A stretch of DNA of 64,000 nucleotides. It comes from Lachnospiraceae bacterium (GTDB lineage Bacteria; Bacillota; Clostridia; Lachnospirales; Lachnospiraceae). Below the pieces are notes generated by a model that worked only from the letters and a program-made list of their open reading frames with translations, had not been told where the DNA came from and made no database searches. Every line of letters begins with the position of its first letter. The first letter of the stretch is position 1. Position numbers and translations under genes: made by a program. Below are positions 9,170 to 18,647 of this stretch, in pieces. The DNA lies in assembly GCA_024691425.1 (NCBI GenBank), contig JAILNQ010000056.1, forward strand, positions 1 through 64,000, in the 5' to 3' direction.

Positions 9170-9475
9170 ATGGACAATGCGGATTTATGGGGCGGGCTCG
9201 CCGAACTTTTCAAGGTTTTCGGGGACAGTTCGAGGATCAGAATACTGTACAAGCTTCTTGAGAATGAATACTGCGTTCAGGATCTCGCGGATGATCTTGA
9301 CATGACTCAGTCTGCGGTATCGCATCAGCTCAAGATACTCAAGATGAGTAAGCTCGTAAAAAACCGCAGGGACGGCAGGCAGATTTTCTACAGCCTTGCG
9401 GATGATCATGTCAGCACGATACTGTCCATGGGCATGGAGCATCTGCAGGAAGGACTGTCGCACGATCATAAATAA
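9170..9475 (+). CDS. ArsR/SmtB-family metal-responsive repressor
   Basis: 'FGDSSRIRILYKLLENEYCVQDLADDLDMTQSAVSHQLKILKMSKLVKNRRDGRQIFYSLADDHV'. Confidence 0.92.
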   Translation: MDNADLWGGLAELFKVFGDSSRIRILYKLLENEYCVQDLADDLDMTQSAVSHQLKILKMSKLVKNRRDGRQIFYSLADDHVSTILSMGMEHLQEGLSHDHK

Positions 9476-9489
9476 AGCATGGACTGGCA

Positions 9490-11112
9490 ATGATAAAAGT
9501 ATTCTTGTGCGAAGATGAATTCGTCGTGCGCGAAGGCATCAAAAACAATATAGACTGGGCCGGCAACGGCTATGAATTCATAGGGGAAGCTTCCGATGGC
9601 GAGCTTGCCCTTCCTTTGATAAGAAAGCTTAAACCCGATGTCGTGATAACGGACATTAAGATGCCGTTCATGGACGGGCTTGAGCTTTCGCGCATTATAA
9701 GAAAAGAACTTCCGTATTCGGAAATAGTGATCCTGTCCGGGTACGAGGAATTCGATTATGCCAAGCAGGCCATTTCTATTGGAGTCGCTCAGTATCTGAC
9801 GAAGCCGATCTCCGGCGACGATCTTCTGCGAGAGCTCGATACCCTCAGGGAGAAAATCATAAAGAGCAAGGAAGAGAGCGCTCTGCGCGAACAGTTCCGA
9901 AAAGAAATGGAGGAGAACGACAGACGGGAGAGAAGCGAGCTTTTCAACTATCTCGTCTCAGGAAGCCTTTCAGTCACCGAGCTGCTTGACAGAGCCGGAA
10001 AGCTCGGTATGGATCTTTCTGCGATGTGGTACGGCATACTGCTTCTTTTTACGAAATCGGAACATCATGAGATCGAGGAATATTCAAAAAGTTCAGTAAC
10101 GATCGACGGAAGGATCAATGAGATAATCGAAGAGATGGGCTGCATCAGCTTCGACCGAGACCTCGAGGGCAAGGCGATACTTCTTATGGGAGATTCAAAA
10201 GAGACGCTCGAGGAAAAGCAGGCAGAGCTCATAGCAAGATTCGAGGAAGTCCTTTCCGATTATAGCCATGTTAGATACTGCGGCGGAATAGGCGGAAGCG
10301 TCAACCGGCTTTCAAGACTTAACGAGTCTTATGAGGAGGCAGGGCGTGCGCTTGCTAACAGGTTCTTCGTTACAGAGAACGGTTTCTTTGAGGCAGGTCA
10401 GCTGGGGCCGAGGGAGAGAGCCGACGAAAGCTTTGATATGAGCACAATAGACGCTCAGAGGATAGATAAGAGCAACGTGAACAAATTCCTCAAGCTCGGC
10501 AACCGCGACGAGATTCCTTTCTATGTCAGCGAGTTCATAAAAAGCGTCGGAGAGGATGCCTTCAAGTCATACATTTTCAGACAGTACATCGCTATGGATG
10601 TTTACTTCGCAGTATCGGGATTTGTTGAGGAACTGTCCCGCAAGAAGCAGACGGATGCGATCAGGGAAGTTACTAAGGAAGTTCTTGAAAATGTCGAGAC
10701 CGTAAGGGGGTACATCACAGAAATAATCGGCGAAGCGATACAGCGCCGCGATTCGGTTGCCACCAACCGCTATATGGAGATAGTTGATGAGGCTGTTAAG
10801 TATATAGAAGAGAATTATACGGACGAGGACCTTTCGCTGAATCTGCTCGCAAGCCACGTCAATGTATCGCCTAATCACCTGAGCACGATCTTTTCGCAGC
10901 AGACGGGCCAGACGTTCATAAAATACCTTACTGAATACAGGATGAACAAGGCTAAGGAGATGCTTAAGTGCACGAGCCTGCGTTCGAGCGAGATAAGCGA
11001 AGCGGTAGGATATAAGGATCCGCATTATTTCTCATACATGTTCAAGAAGACCGTCGGGATGACTCCGACCAAATACCGCGGCGGCCGTGAAAACGACGAG
11101 GAGGAAGGATGA
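9490..11112 (+). CDS. AraC-type DNA-binding response regulator (YesN-like)
   Basis: 'VFLCEDEFVVREGIKNNIDW', 'PDVVITDIKMPFMDGLELSRII', C-terminal AraC HTH 'LASHVNVSPNHLSTIFSQQTGQTFIKYLTEYRMNKAKEML'. Confidence 0.92.
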   Translation: MIKVFLCEDEFVVREGIKNNIDWAGNGYEFIGEASDGELALPLIRKLKPDVVITDIKMPFMDGLELSRIIRKELPYSEIVILSGYEEFDYAKQAISIGVAQYLTKPISGDDLLRELDTLREKIIKSKEESALREQFRKEMEENDRRERSELFNYLVSGSLSVTELLDRAGKLGMDLSAMWYGILLLFTKSEHHEIEEYSKSSVTIDGRINEIIEEMGCISFDRDLEGKAILLMGDSKETLEEKQAELIARFEEVLSDYSHVRYCGGIGGSVNRLSRLNESYEEAGRALANRFFVTENGFFEAGQLGPRERADESFDMSTIDAQRIDKSNVNKFLKLGNRDEIPFYVSEFIKSVGEDAFKSYIFRQYIAMDVYFAVSGFVEELSRKKQTDAIREVTKEVLENVETVRGYITEIIGEAIQRRDSVATNRYMEIVDEAVKYIEENYTDEDLSLNLLASHVNVSPNHLSTIFSQQTGQTFIKYLTEYRMNKAKEMLKCTSLRSSEISEAVGYKDPHYFSYMFKKTVGMTPTKYRGGRENDEEEG

Positions 11113-12548
11113 AGAAGATAAGAGAGTATTTCAGGAATACCTCTCTTGCGACTAAGATACGTATATCGTATCTTATTCTGGTCATTCCGCTCGTTCTTCT
11201 TCTTATTGTAAGTTTCTATCTGATGCGAAGCTCGTCGCAGAAATACAGCGACATGATAAGCTCTGCGGTTCTCGCAGGCGATTTTTCCCTTGACTTCAAA
11301 AAAGACTTCGACTATGAGACATATCTTCTTATAGTAGGAAACAAGACTGTTGACGAATCACCTCTGAAGGAAATGATCGATGAGGCGGACAAAGTTGTTG
11401 ACGGCCTTATCGACATCACGCCTGACGGGGACAACCTCGAAAGGCTGAAGGGTGTCAAGAAATATCTCAAGAACCTCAGAAAGTACGAGAACAGGATCGA
11501 GAGGAACCTCGTATCGGATGCCGAATATGACGCGAACATCGAGATATGGGAGAATGACGTACAGATCGTTACCGCCCTCATCAAGGAAGAGATATTTCAG
11601 TACGTTTTCTACGAGATAAGATATATGCAGAACGAAAAAGCGGAAATGGACAGGATGTATTCCCGGGCGATGACCGGAAGCATGATATCGTTCGCTTTCA
11701 TGACTCTGATGGTCATAGCTTTCTCGATATACCTGCCGGGAAGCTTCACGAAGCCTATCAAGGATCTTGTCGACGTTACTGACCGCGTTTCGAGAGGGGA
11801 CCTTACGGCACGGAGCGTCAATGATTCGCATGATGAGATCGGTGTTCTTTCAGTGTCAATGAACGAGATGATCGAGCAGATAAACGTGCTGCTTTCGCAG
11901 ATAACGAAAGAGCAGATAAGGATAAGGGAGGCCGAGCTTGAGCTTCTTCAGTCGCAGATAAATCCGCACTTCCTATATAATACGCTTGATACGATAATAT
12001 GGCTGGCTGAGGGCGGCGACCAGAAGAAGGTCGTTGATATGGTAAAGAGCCTTTCGGCGTTCTTCAGGACATCGCTTTCGAGAGGAAAGGACATAATAAC
12101 AATAAGGGACGAGCTCGTGCATGCAAAGAGCTATCTCGAGATACAGCAGTTCAGGTATCAGGACATTCTTGACTATGAGATCGATGTCAGTGAACAGTAC
12201 AGCGAATATACGATACCGAAGATAACGATACAGCCGCTCATAGAGAATGCCCTGTACCACGGCATAAAGAATAAGCGCGGCGGCGGCAGGATCGTTGTTT
12301 CGGCAAGGGATGAGGGCGATGATATCATCATAAGCGTTTCAGATAACGGAATCGGGATGACGCCTGAACGTCTTCATGAAGTTACATCCGGTCTCAATGG
12401 TGACCAGCCGTCCGATAATGCCATATACGGACTGTATAACGTCAATGAGAGAATCAAGCTCAAATTCGGCGATAAATACGGCATAACACTACATAGTGTA
12501 TATAACGAGGGGAGCACATGCAATATATTGTTGCCGAAGCGCGTGTAA
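11109..12548 (+). CDS. Sensor histidine kinase (YesM-like, HAMP + His_kinase)
   Basis: 'LLQSQINPHFLYNTLDTIIWLAEGGD' H-box, 'ITIQPLIENALYHGI', 'VSDNGIGMTPERL'; 4-nt overlap with regulator. Confidence 0.92.
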   Translation: MKKIREYFRNTSLATKIRISYLILVIPLVLLLIVSFYLMRSSSQKYSDMISSAVLAGDFSLDFKKDFDYETYLLIVGNKTVDESPLKEMIDEADKVVDGLIDITPDGDNLERLKGVKKYLKNLRKYENRIERNLVSDAEYDANIEIWENDVQIVTALIKEEIFQYVFYEIRYMQNEKAEMDRMYSRAMTGSMISFAFMTLMVIAFSIYLPGSFTKPIKDLVDVTDRVSRGDLTARSVNDSHDEIGVLSVSMNEMIEQINVLLSQITKEQIRIREAELELLQSQINPHFLYNTLDTIIWLAEGGDQKKVVDMVKSLSAFFRTSLSRGKDIITIRDELVHAKSYLEIQQFRYQDILDYEIDVSEQYSEYTIPKITIQPLIENALYHGIKNKRGGGRIVVSARDEGDDIIISVSDNGIGMTPERLHEVTSGLNGDQPSDNAIYGLYNVNERIKLKFGDKYGITLHSVYNEGSTCNILLPKRV

Positions 12549-12607
12549 AAAAATCAACCTCCCGCATAAAAAATCAAACTTAAGAAAAACAGCTCAATAA
12601 AAAATTC

Positions 12608-12639
12608 AACCATGGACGTATTTATGTTCATGGTTTTTT
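12608..12639 (+). terminator. Terminator after yesM-like gene
   Basis: AACCATGGAC-8 nt-GTTCATGGTT followed by TTTT. Confidence 0.8.
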
Positions 12640-12719
12640 GTTTCCGGAGATTTTAATATTGTTATCGTCGGGCAGAGGGATAGGCTCTTTGCCACAAAAT
12701 ATTCCAGGGAGGAAAACAA

Positions 12720-13832
12720 ATGAGAAAGAAAGTTTTAGCAGCTATCATGGCAGCAGCAATGGTTGCCCTTACGGCATGTGCAGCAGCTGCACCCGCTCCG
12801 GCACCCGCAGCTGAGCCCGCAGCAACAGAAGAAGCAGCTCCTGCTGAAGAAGAAGCGGCTCCTGCTGAAGAAGAAGCAGCTCCTGCAGAGGATGCAGGCG
12901 GACTCATCAAAGTTGGTTTCGCTCAGGTTGGACATGAGAGTGACTGGCGTACAGCTTCTACAAAGTCTTGTCAGGACGTTTTCTCAACAGAGAACGGATA
13001 TGACCTCAGCTTCGTAGACTGTGACAATGATGAAGCAGCTCAGAAGGAAGCAGTTCGTTCCTTCATCGAGCAGGGCGTTGACTACATCATCATCGACCCT
13101 ATCATCGCAACAGGTTGGGATACAGTTCTTACAGAGTGCGAAGACGCTGGTATTCCTGTAATCGTTATCGACAGAACTATCGACGACTCTGACAAGTATG
13201 TATCATGGGTTGGTTCTGACTTCCTTACAGAAGGTAAGGCAGCAGCTGAGTGGCTTAAGGCTTATGCAGCAGCTCAGGGCATCACAGAGATCAACGCTCT
13301 TATCATCCAGGGAACAATCGGTTCTTCAGCTCAGATCGGACGTACAGATGGATTCCAGGAAGTTGCTGACAGAGAAGGTTGGACAGTTCTTGACAAGCAG
13401 ACCGGTGATTTCACAGAGGCAGGCGGACAGGAAGTTATGGAGAGCTTCTGTAAGTCATATGCAGGCAAGTTCAACGTAGTAGTATGTGAGAACGATAACG
13501 AAGCATTCGGTGCTATGACAGCTATGGATAACGCTGGTGTTACATATGGTCCTGGCAACGACGTAATCCTTATCTCTTACGATGCATGTACAGCAGGTCT
13601 TGAGGACGTTAAGGCTGGCAAGATCACAGCAGACTTCGAGTGCAACCCTCTTGCAGCTCCTACAGTTGAAGGCGTTCTTCAGACTCTTCAGTCAGGCGGA
13701 ACACCTGAGAAGCAGATTCTTGTTCCCGATAACTGGTATGCACTTAAGGATCAGATCGTAGACTTCTCAGTTGACGGAAATGCTCAGTCAATGATCGAAG
13801 TTACTGATGATGTAATCGCAGCTCAGTACTAA
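12720..13832 (+). CDS. Sugar ABC transporter substrate-binding lipoprotein (YtfQ-like)
   Basis: Lipobox 'VALTACA', Ala/Pro/Glu linker, 'IKVGFAQVGHESDWRTASTKSCQDVF', 'PVIVIDRTI'. Confidence 0.88.
   Translation: MRKKVLAAIMAAAMVALTACAAAAPAPAPAAEPAATEEAAPAEEEAAPAEEEAAPAEDAGGLIKVGFAQVGHESDWRTASTKSCQDVFSTENGYDLSFVDCDNDEAAQKEAVRSFIEQGVDYIIIDPIIATGWDTVLTECEDAGIPVIVIDRTIDDSDKYVSWVGSDFLTEGKAAAEWLKAYAAAQGITEINALIIQGTIGSSAQIGRTDGFQEVADREGWTVLDKQTGDFTEAGGQEVMESFCKSYAGKFNVVVCENDNEAFGAMTAMDNAGVTYGPGNDVILISYDACTAGLEDVKAGKITADFECNPLAAPTVEGVLQTLQSGGTPEKQILVPDNWYALKDQIVDFSVDGNAQSMIEVTDDVIAAQY
12828..12890 (+). repeat. 3 x 21-bp tandem repeat encoding EEAAPAE linker
   Basis: gaagaagcagctcctgctgaa / gaagaagcggctcctgctgaa / gaagaagcagctcctgcagag. 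Confidence 0.9.
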
Positions 13833-13868
13833 AATCAGTCTAAAAGGGTATATACATAAAATATCCTC

Positions 13869-13897
13869 GGGAGCTCCCGCAATTCTCGGGAGCTCCC
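13869..13897 (+). other. Intercistronic hairpin with self-palindromic arms
   Basis: GGGAGCTCCCG-7 nt-CGGGAGCTCCC then TTT; each arm contains the palindrome GGGAGCTCCC. Confidence 0.75.
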
Positions 13898-13925
13898 TTT
13901 GTTAACAGGAGAAAGGAGAAAGTAC

Positions 13926-15437
13926 ATGGAAGAGAATGTTGTGCTGACTGCACGGGGCATATCGATGACATTTCCCGGCGTCAAGGCTCTGGACAATGTT
14001 GATTTCACATTGCGCAAGGGCGAGATCCATGCACTGATGGGAGAAAACGGAGCCGGAAAATCCACGCTCATCAAATGTCTCACCGGTATAAATGACTTTG
14101 AGGAAGGTGAGATAAGGATTGACGGCATAGATGGTCCGGTAAGAAATCATTCCACTAGAGATGCGCAGAACAAAGGCATTTCAACCGTTTATCAGGAGGT
14201 CAATCTCTGTCCGAATCTTTCCGTTGCGGAGAATCTTTTCATCGGACGTGAGCCTCTGACAAAGCTTCATACCATCGACCGGAAATCATATAACAAGCGC
14301 TCCATGAAGATCATGGATGATCTCGGTATTTCAGTCGATGTCACGCAGAATCTGGAAAATTATTCCCTTGCGATTCAGCAGATGGTTGCAATAGCGAGGG
14401 CTGTAGATATGGATTGTAAAGTGCTTATCCTTGATGAGCCCACATCATCGCTGGATGATGAAGAAGTTGAAAAGCTCTTCAATCTGATGAGAAGGCTCAA
14501 GGAAAAAGGAGTAGGCATTATTTTCGTTACGCATTTCCTTGAACAGGTTTATGCGGTTTGCGACAGGATCACGGTTCTTCGGAACGGAAAATATGTCGGC
14601 GAATATCCGATAGCTGAGCTTCCGAGAGTGAAACTGGTTGCGGCTATGATGGGTAAGGATCTCGATGATCTTGCGGAGATCAAGAAAGAAGAGAAGGATT
14701 ATTCCAAGGAGCCGATGGAGATCGCAGCAAAGGGACTTTCGCATGCCGGCACGATCAAACCGTTCGACCTCAATATACATAAGGGAGAGGTTGTCGGCAT
14801 CGGAGGACTTCTCGGTTCAGGAAGATCAGAGCTCGCAAGATGCATATACGGCGCGGACAAGGCACAGACCGGTTCGCTCGACGTGGACGGCAAGCAGGTC
14901 AAGATCAACCAGCCGATCGATGCGATGAACAAAGGAATGGGAATGCTTCCCGATGACAGAAAGGCAGAAGGAATCATTGCAGACCTTTCGGTAAGAGAGA
15001 ACATTATACTTGCGCTCCAGGCAAAGAGAGGAATGTTCAAACAGCTCTCAAGAGCGCAGCAGGAAGAAATCGCGGACAGATATATAGACCTTATAAACAT
15101 CAAGACATCGAGCAAGGATACTCTTGTAAAGCAGCTCTCTGGCGGTAATCAGCAGAAGGTTATTCTTGCGAGGTGGCTTGCAACAGATCCTGATTTTCTG
15201 ATTCTTGATGAGCCTACGCGAGGCATCGATGTAGGTACGAAGTCAGAGATACAGAAGCTCATAGTCAAGCTGGCCAGCGAAGGCAAGAGCGTTCTGTTCA
15301 TTTCTTCCGAGATAGAAGAGATGCTCCGTACATGCAGCCGGATGGTCATCATGCGTGACGGACAGAAAGTTGGAGAGATAGATCATGATCTTTCACAGGA
15401 AGGTGTCATGAAAGCGATAGCGGGAGGTGAGTCATAA
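13926..15437 (+). CDS. Sugar ABC transporter ATP-binding protein (two ABC domains, YtfR/RbsA-like)
   Basis: Walker A 'GENGAGKSTLIKCLTG', second domain 'LSGGNQQKVILARWLATDPDFLILDEPTRGIDVGTK'. Confidence 0.93.
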   Translation: MEENVVLTARGISMTFPGVKALDNVDFTLRKGEIHALMGENGAGKSTLIKCLTGINDFEEGEIRIDGIDGPVRNHSTRDAQNKGISTVYQEVNLCPNLSVAENLFIGREPLTKLHTIDRKSYNKRSMKIMDDLGISVDVTQNLENYSLAIQQMVAIARAVDMDCKVLILDEPTSSLDDEEVEKLFNLMRRLKEKGVGIIFVTHFLEQVYAVCDRITVLRNGKYVGEYPIAELPRVKLVAAMMGKDLDDLAEIKKEEKDYSKEPMEIAAKGLSHAGTIKPFDLNIHKGEVVGIGGLLGSGRSELARCIYGADKAQTGSLDVDGKQVKINQPIDAMNKGMGMLPDDRKAEGIIADLSVRENIILALQAKRGMFKQLSRAQQEEIADRYIDLINIKTSSKDTLVKQLSGGNQQKVILARWLATDPDFLILDEPTRGIDVGTKSEIQKLIVKLASEGKSVLFISSEIEEMLRTCSRMVIMRDGQKVGEIDHDLSQEGVMKAIAGGES

Positions 15438-16516
15438 TGAAAGCATGGAATAAGATCAAATCATGGCCGCTGCTTCTCCCGATTATAGCTCTCATACTTG
15501 TAATGACTGTCAATATCATTCATGATGCAGCAACAGGCGTCAATCCGATGTCGTTCTTCGCTATTTCCTTAAGAGAAACGACAACGAACGGAACGATCCT
15601 GTACGGACGTATCATCGATATCATTAACAGAGGTTCAGAGGTCGCGATACTTGCCATAGGAATGACGCTCGTTGTTTCGGCATCGGCAGGAACCGATATT
15701 TCGGTAGGATCCGTAATGAGTCTGTGCGCGAGCTTCATGTGCATGAACCTCGCCGGCTACGGAGTATCATCGACGACCACACTGGCTAAGCCTCTTGTAG
15801 TTGGTCTTCTCGCAGCAGTGCTCATGGGAGTTGTCTGCGGAGCTTTCAACGGAACGCTTGTTGCGCATCTGTCCATTCAGCCGATGGTAGCAACGCTGAT
15901 CCTTTATTCGGCGGCTCGTGCTATAGGACTTCTTCTTTGCAACGACCTTATCGTTTATGTCAGGAACCCATCGTTCGCTTTCATAGGAGCGTTTCTCGGC
16001 CCGATACCTACACCGATATTCATAACGGCTTTCTGCATCATCATAGTTTCCATAGTGCTCAAGAAAACAGCGCTCGGAATGTACATACAGTCGGTCGGTA
16101 TCAATGCAAAGGCCAGCCGTATCGCGGGACTTAACTCGAAGCTCCTCATATTCTTAGCCTACACGCTCTGCGGAGCGTTCGCGGCTATCGCCGGAATAGT
16201 TGCCTCATCGAGAATAACATCTGCCGATTCCAACAACATCGGTCTCTACCTTGAAATGGATGCGATCCTTTCGGTTGCTCTCGGCGGCAACAGCCTCGGC
16301 GGCGGTAAGTTCAACCTTGCCGGTTCGATAATCGGTGCCTATACCATCCAGGCGATAACAACGACGCTTTATGCGCTCGGTGTTTCATCGATCCAGGCTC
16401 CGGTATATAAGGCCATCATAGTCATAATCATAGTTGTTATAGAGGCACCGCCTTTCAAGGCATACATCAGAAAATTCGCCGCTTCACGTGCTGCGGCAAA
16501 GGGGGTGAAGGCATGA
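15437..16516 (+). CDS. Sugar ABC transporter permease (YtfT-like)
   Basis: TM-rich; 'GTDISVGSVMSLCA', 'YTLCGAFAAIAGIVASSRI', 'ILSVALGGNSLGGG'. Confidence 0.88.
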   Translation: MKAWNKIKSWPLLLPIIALILVMTVNIIHDAATGVNPMSFFAISLRETTTNGTILYGRIIDIINRGSEVAILAIGMTLVVSASAGTDISVGSVMSLCASFMCMNLAGYGVSSTTTLAKPLVVGLLAAVLMGVVCGAFNGTLVAHLSIQPMVATLILYSAARAIGLLLCNDLIVYVRNPSFAFIGAFLGPIPTPIFITAFCIIIVSIVLKKTALGMYIQSVGINAKASRIAGLNSKLLIFLAYTLCGAFAAIAGIVASSRITSADSNNIGLYLEMDAILSVALGGNSLGGGKFNLAGSIIGAYTIQAITTTLYALGVSSIQAPVYKAIIVIIIVVIEAPPFKAYIRKFAASRAAAKGVKA

Positions 16517-17547
16517 ACAACAAGTTTAAGGCAATGAAGAGCTTCAACAGCAATACAATCCTGCTCATCATTACGATCGTTCTGTTCGTCGTCCTCTATG
16601 CAGGCGGATGTATAGCATACGGAGCAAAGGGATTCACGCACTTCCAGACATTCCTTAACATACTCATCACGAACGCCGGACTTATCTGCGTTGCCTGCGG
16701 CATGACCTGCGTAATGCTCACGGGCGGAATAGATATCTCAGTAGGCGCATTGATCGCCATGGACTGCATGATGCTCGCGGTCGGCATGTCAAAGGGCATA
16801 GGAGCTATTCCGATGGTTCTCCTCGTGCTGGTCGTAGGAGTCATATTCGGTGCAGTGCAGGGATTCCTGGTAGGATATCTGGAGATACAGCCGTTCATCG
16901 TGTCGATGGCGGGAATGTTCTTCTGCAGAGGAATGACCGCAGTAATATGTACCGATCAGGTTTCAATTACAGAGAAGATCAATGCTACGTTCTATAAGTG
17001 GGCGAACAGCAAGGTCACGATACCGTTCGGCGGATACGTTAACAACAAAGGCAAATACATGGCGCCTTATGTAAGACCTGGCGTTATAGTAGCGCTGCTT
17101 GTTCTTGTAGTCATATTCATCATGCTGAGATATACAAAATTCGGACGTTCGCTATACGCGGTCGGCGGAAGCGCACAGTCGGCAGCCATGATGGGACTTA
17201 ACGTCAAGAAGATCAAGATGGGTGCATATATGCTTTCATCAATCCTCTGCTCGATAGGCGGCGTATGTTACTGCCTGAATACGATGGCAGGCTCCGTTAC
17301 ACAGGCGCTCGGACTTGAGATGGACGCAATATCATCTGCAGTCATAGGCGGAACACTTCTTACCGGAGGTGTCGGAAACGTCATCGGCTCGTTCTTCGGA
17401 GTGCTCATTAACGGAACGATATCATCTATCGTTAAGACGAACGGAAAGCTGGCCAGCTCATGGCCTAACATCCTTACAGCCGCTCTGCTGTTCGTATTCA
17501 TCGTAATCCAGAGCATATTCGCGGCTTTAAGAGCAAGAAGAAAGTAA
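16513..17547 (+). CDS. Sugar ABC transporter permease (YjfF-like)
   Basis: TM-rich; 'GGIDISVGALIAMDC', 'SSAVIGGTLLTGGVGNVIGS'. Confidence 0.88.
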   Translation: MNNKFKAMKSFNSNTILLIITIVLFVVLYAGGCIAYGAKGFTHFQTFLNILITNAGLICVACGMTCVMLTGGIDISVGALIAMDCMMLAVGMSKGIGAIPMVLLVLVVGVIFGAVQGFLVGYLEIQPFIVSMAGMFFCRGMTAVICTDQVSITEKINATFYKWANSKVTIPFGGYVNNKGKYMAPYVRPGVIVALLVLVVIFIMLRYTKFGRSLYAVGGSAQSAAMMGLNVKKIKMGAYMLSSILCSIGGVCYCLNTMAGSVTQALGLEMDAISSAVIGGTLLTGGVGNVIGSFFGVLINGTISSIVKTNGKLASSWPNILTAALLFVFIVIQSIFAALRARRK

Positions 17548-17564
17548 GAGCATCAGAAGGCAAA

Positions 17565-18626
17565 ATGAAATCAAGGCTGGCAAATGCCATATCTATAATT
17601 CTGATAATATGCCTGTTATGTCTTCTGGCCGGGTGCAGTGCCCGGCCGGAGGGCATGGAGGGTTCCGGCGACATTAAGGATGACGATCTGATTGTCGTCG
17701 GTTTTTCGCAGGTCGGTTCCGAATCCTATTGGAGAAACGTCAATTCCGAATCAATGAAGTCTGTTTTTTCTAAAGACAACGGATACAGGCTGATATTTGA
17801 GGATGCTCAGCAGAAGCAGACGAACCAGATCACAGCGATCCGCAGCTTTATCCAGAGAGAAGTCGATTATATCGTTCTTGCGCCTGTCGTGGAGACAGGC
17901 TGGGATACCGTGCTTTCCGAAGCGAAGGAAGCAAATATTCCTGTCATTATCGTTGACAGGAGAGTGGACGTTGATGATGAAAGTCTCTTCACATGCTGGG
18001 TCGGCTCGGACTTCGAGCTCGAAGGCAAGATGGTCTGCATGTGGATGTCCAAGTTCTTCAATCTGAAAGGGATAAGCCCTGATAAGATACACGTTGCCGA
18101 TATTCAGGGGACACTCGGGAGCAGCGCTCAGCTCGGGCGTACAAAAGGCTTCCAGGAGATGGCAAAGATGTACGGCTGGGACGTGGTCGCGTATGAAGAG
18201 GGCGAATTCACGAAGAGTAAGGGCAAGGAGGCCATGTCGGTCATCCTCCGTTCTCATGATGATGTGAACGTGGTATACTGTGAGAATGACAGCGAAGCGC
18301 TCGGTGCCATCGAGGTTCTTGAAGCATCGGGCAGAAAATGCGGAAACGACATTGAAAACGGAGAAGTCATGATCGTGTCGTTCGACGGTTTCAATGAAGA
18401 GGCCAGGGCGGCAGTTGCGGCCGGAAAGATCTCGTGCATAGGAGAATGCAATCCGATGCACGGTCCGAGGGTCGAGTCGATCATAAGAAAACTTGAGGCG
18501 GGTGAACAGCCCGAGAAACTGCAGTACGTCCTCGAAGGGATTTTCTCTGACACATCGGAAATAGAAACAGTCATGATAAGCGGGCAGGAACGTGCTGTCA
18601 CGGTGATCACGGACAAGGATTTATAA
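17565..18626 (+). CDS. Second YtfQ-like substrate-binding lipoprotein
   Basis: Lipobox 'LLCLLAGCS'; 'LIVVGFSQVGSESYWRNVNSESMKSVFSKDNGYRLIF' parallels the product of 12720-13832. Confidence 0.87.
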   Translation: MKSRLANAISIILIICLLCLLAGCSARPEGMEGSGDIKDDDLIVVGFSQVGSESYWRNVNSESMKSVFSKDNGYRLIFEDAQQKQTNQITAIRSFIQREVDYIVLAPVVETGWDTVLSEAKEANIPVIIVDRRVDVDDESLFTCWVGSDFELEGKMVCMWMSKFFNLKGISPDKIHVADIQGTLGSSAQLGRTKGFQEMAKMYGWDVVAYEEGEFTKSKGKEAMSVILRSHDDVNVVYCENDSEALGAIEVLEASGRKCGNDIENGEVMIVSFDGFNEEARAAVAAGKISCIGECNPMHGPRVESIIRKLEAGEQPEKLQYVLEGIFSDTSEIETVMISGQERAVTVITDKDL

Positions 18627-18647
18627 CAGTCAGAAAGGAAAAGTGCA

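Noticed and set aside
12662-12910. Minus-strand ORF of 82 aa rich in Ser/Ala/Gly repeats
   Set aside because: Antisense shadow of the GC-biased repeat linker in the SBP1 gene; low-complexity, no ribosome-binding site logic.
17751-18461. 236-aa minus-strand ORF
   Set aside because: Antisense to the second substrate-binding protein; no recognisable domain.
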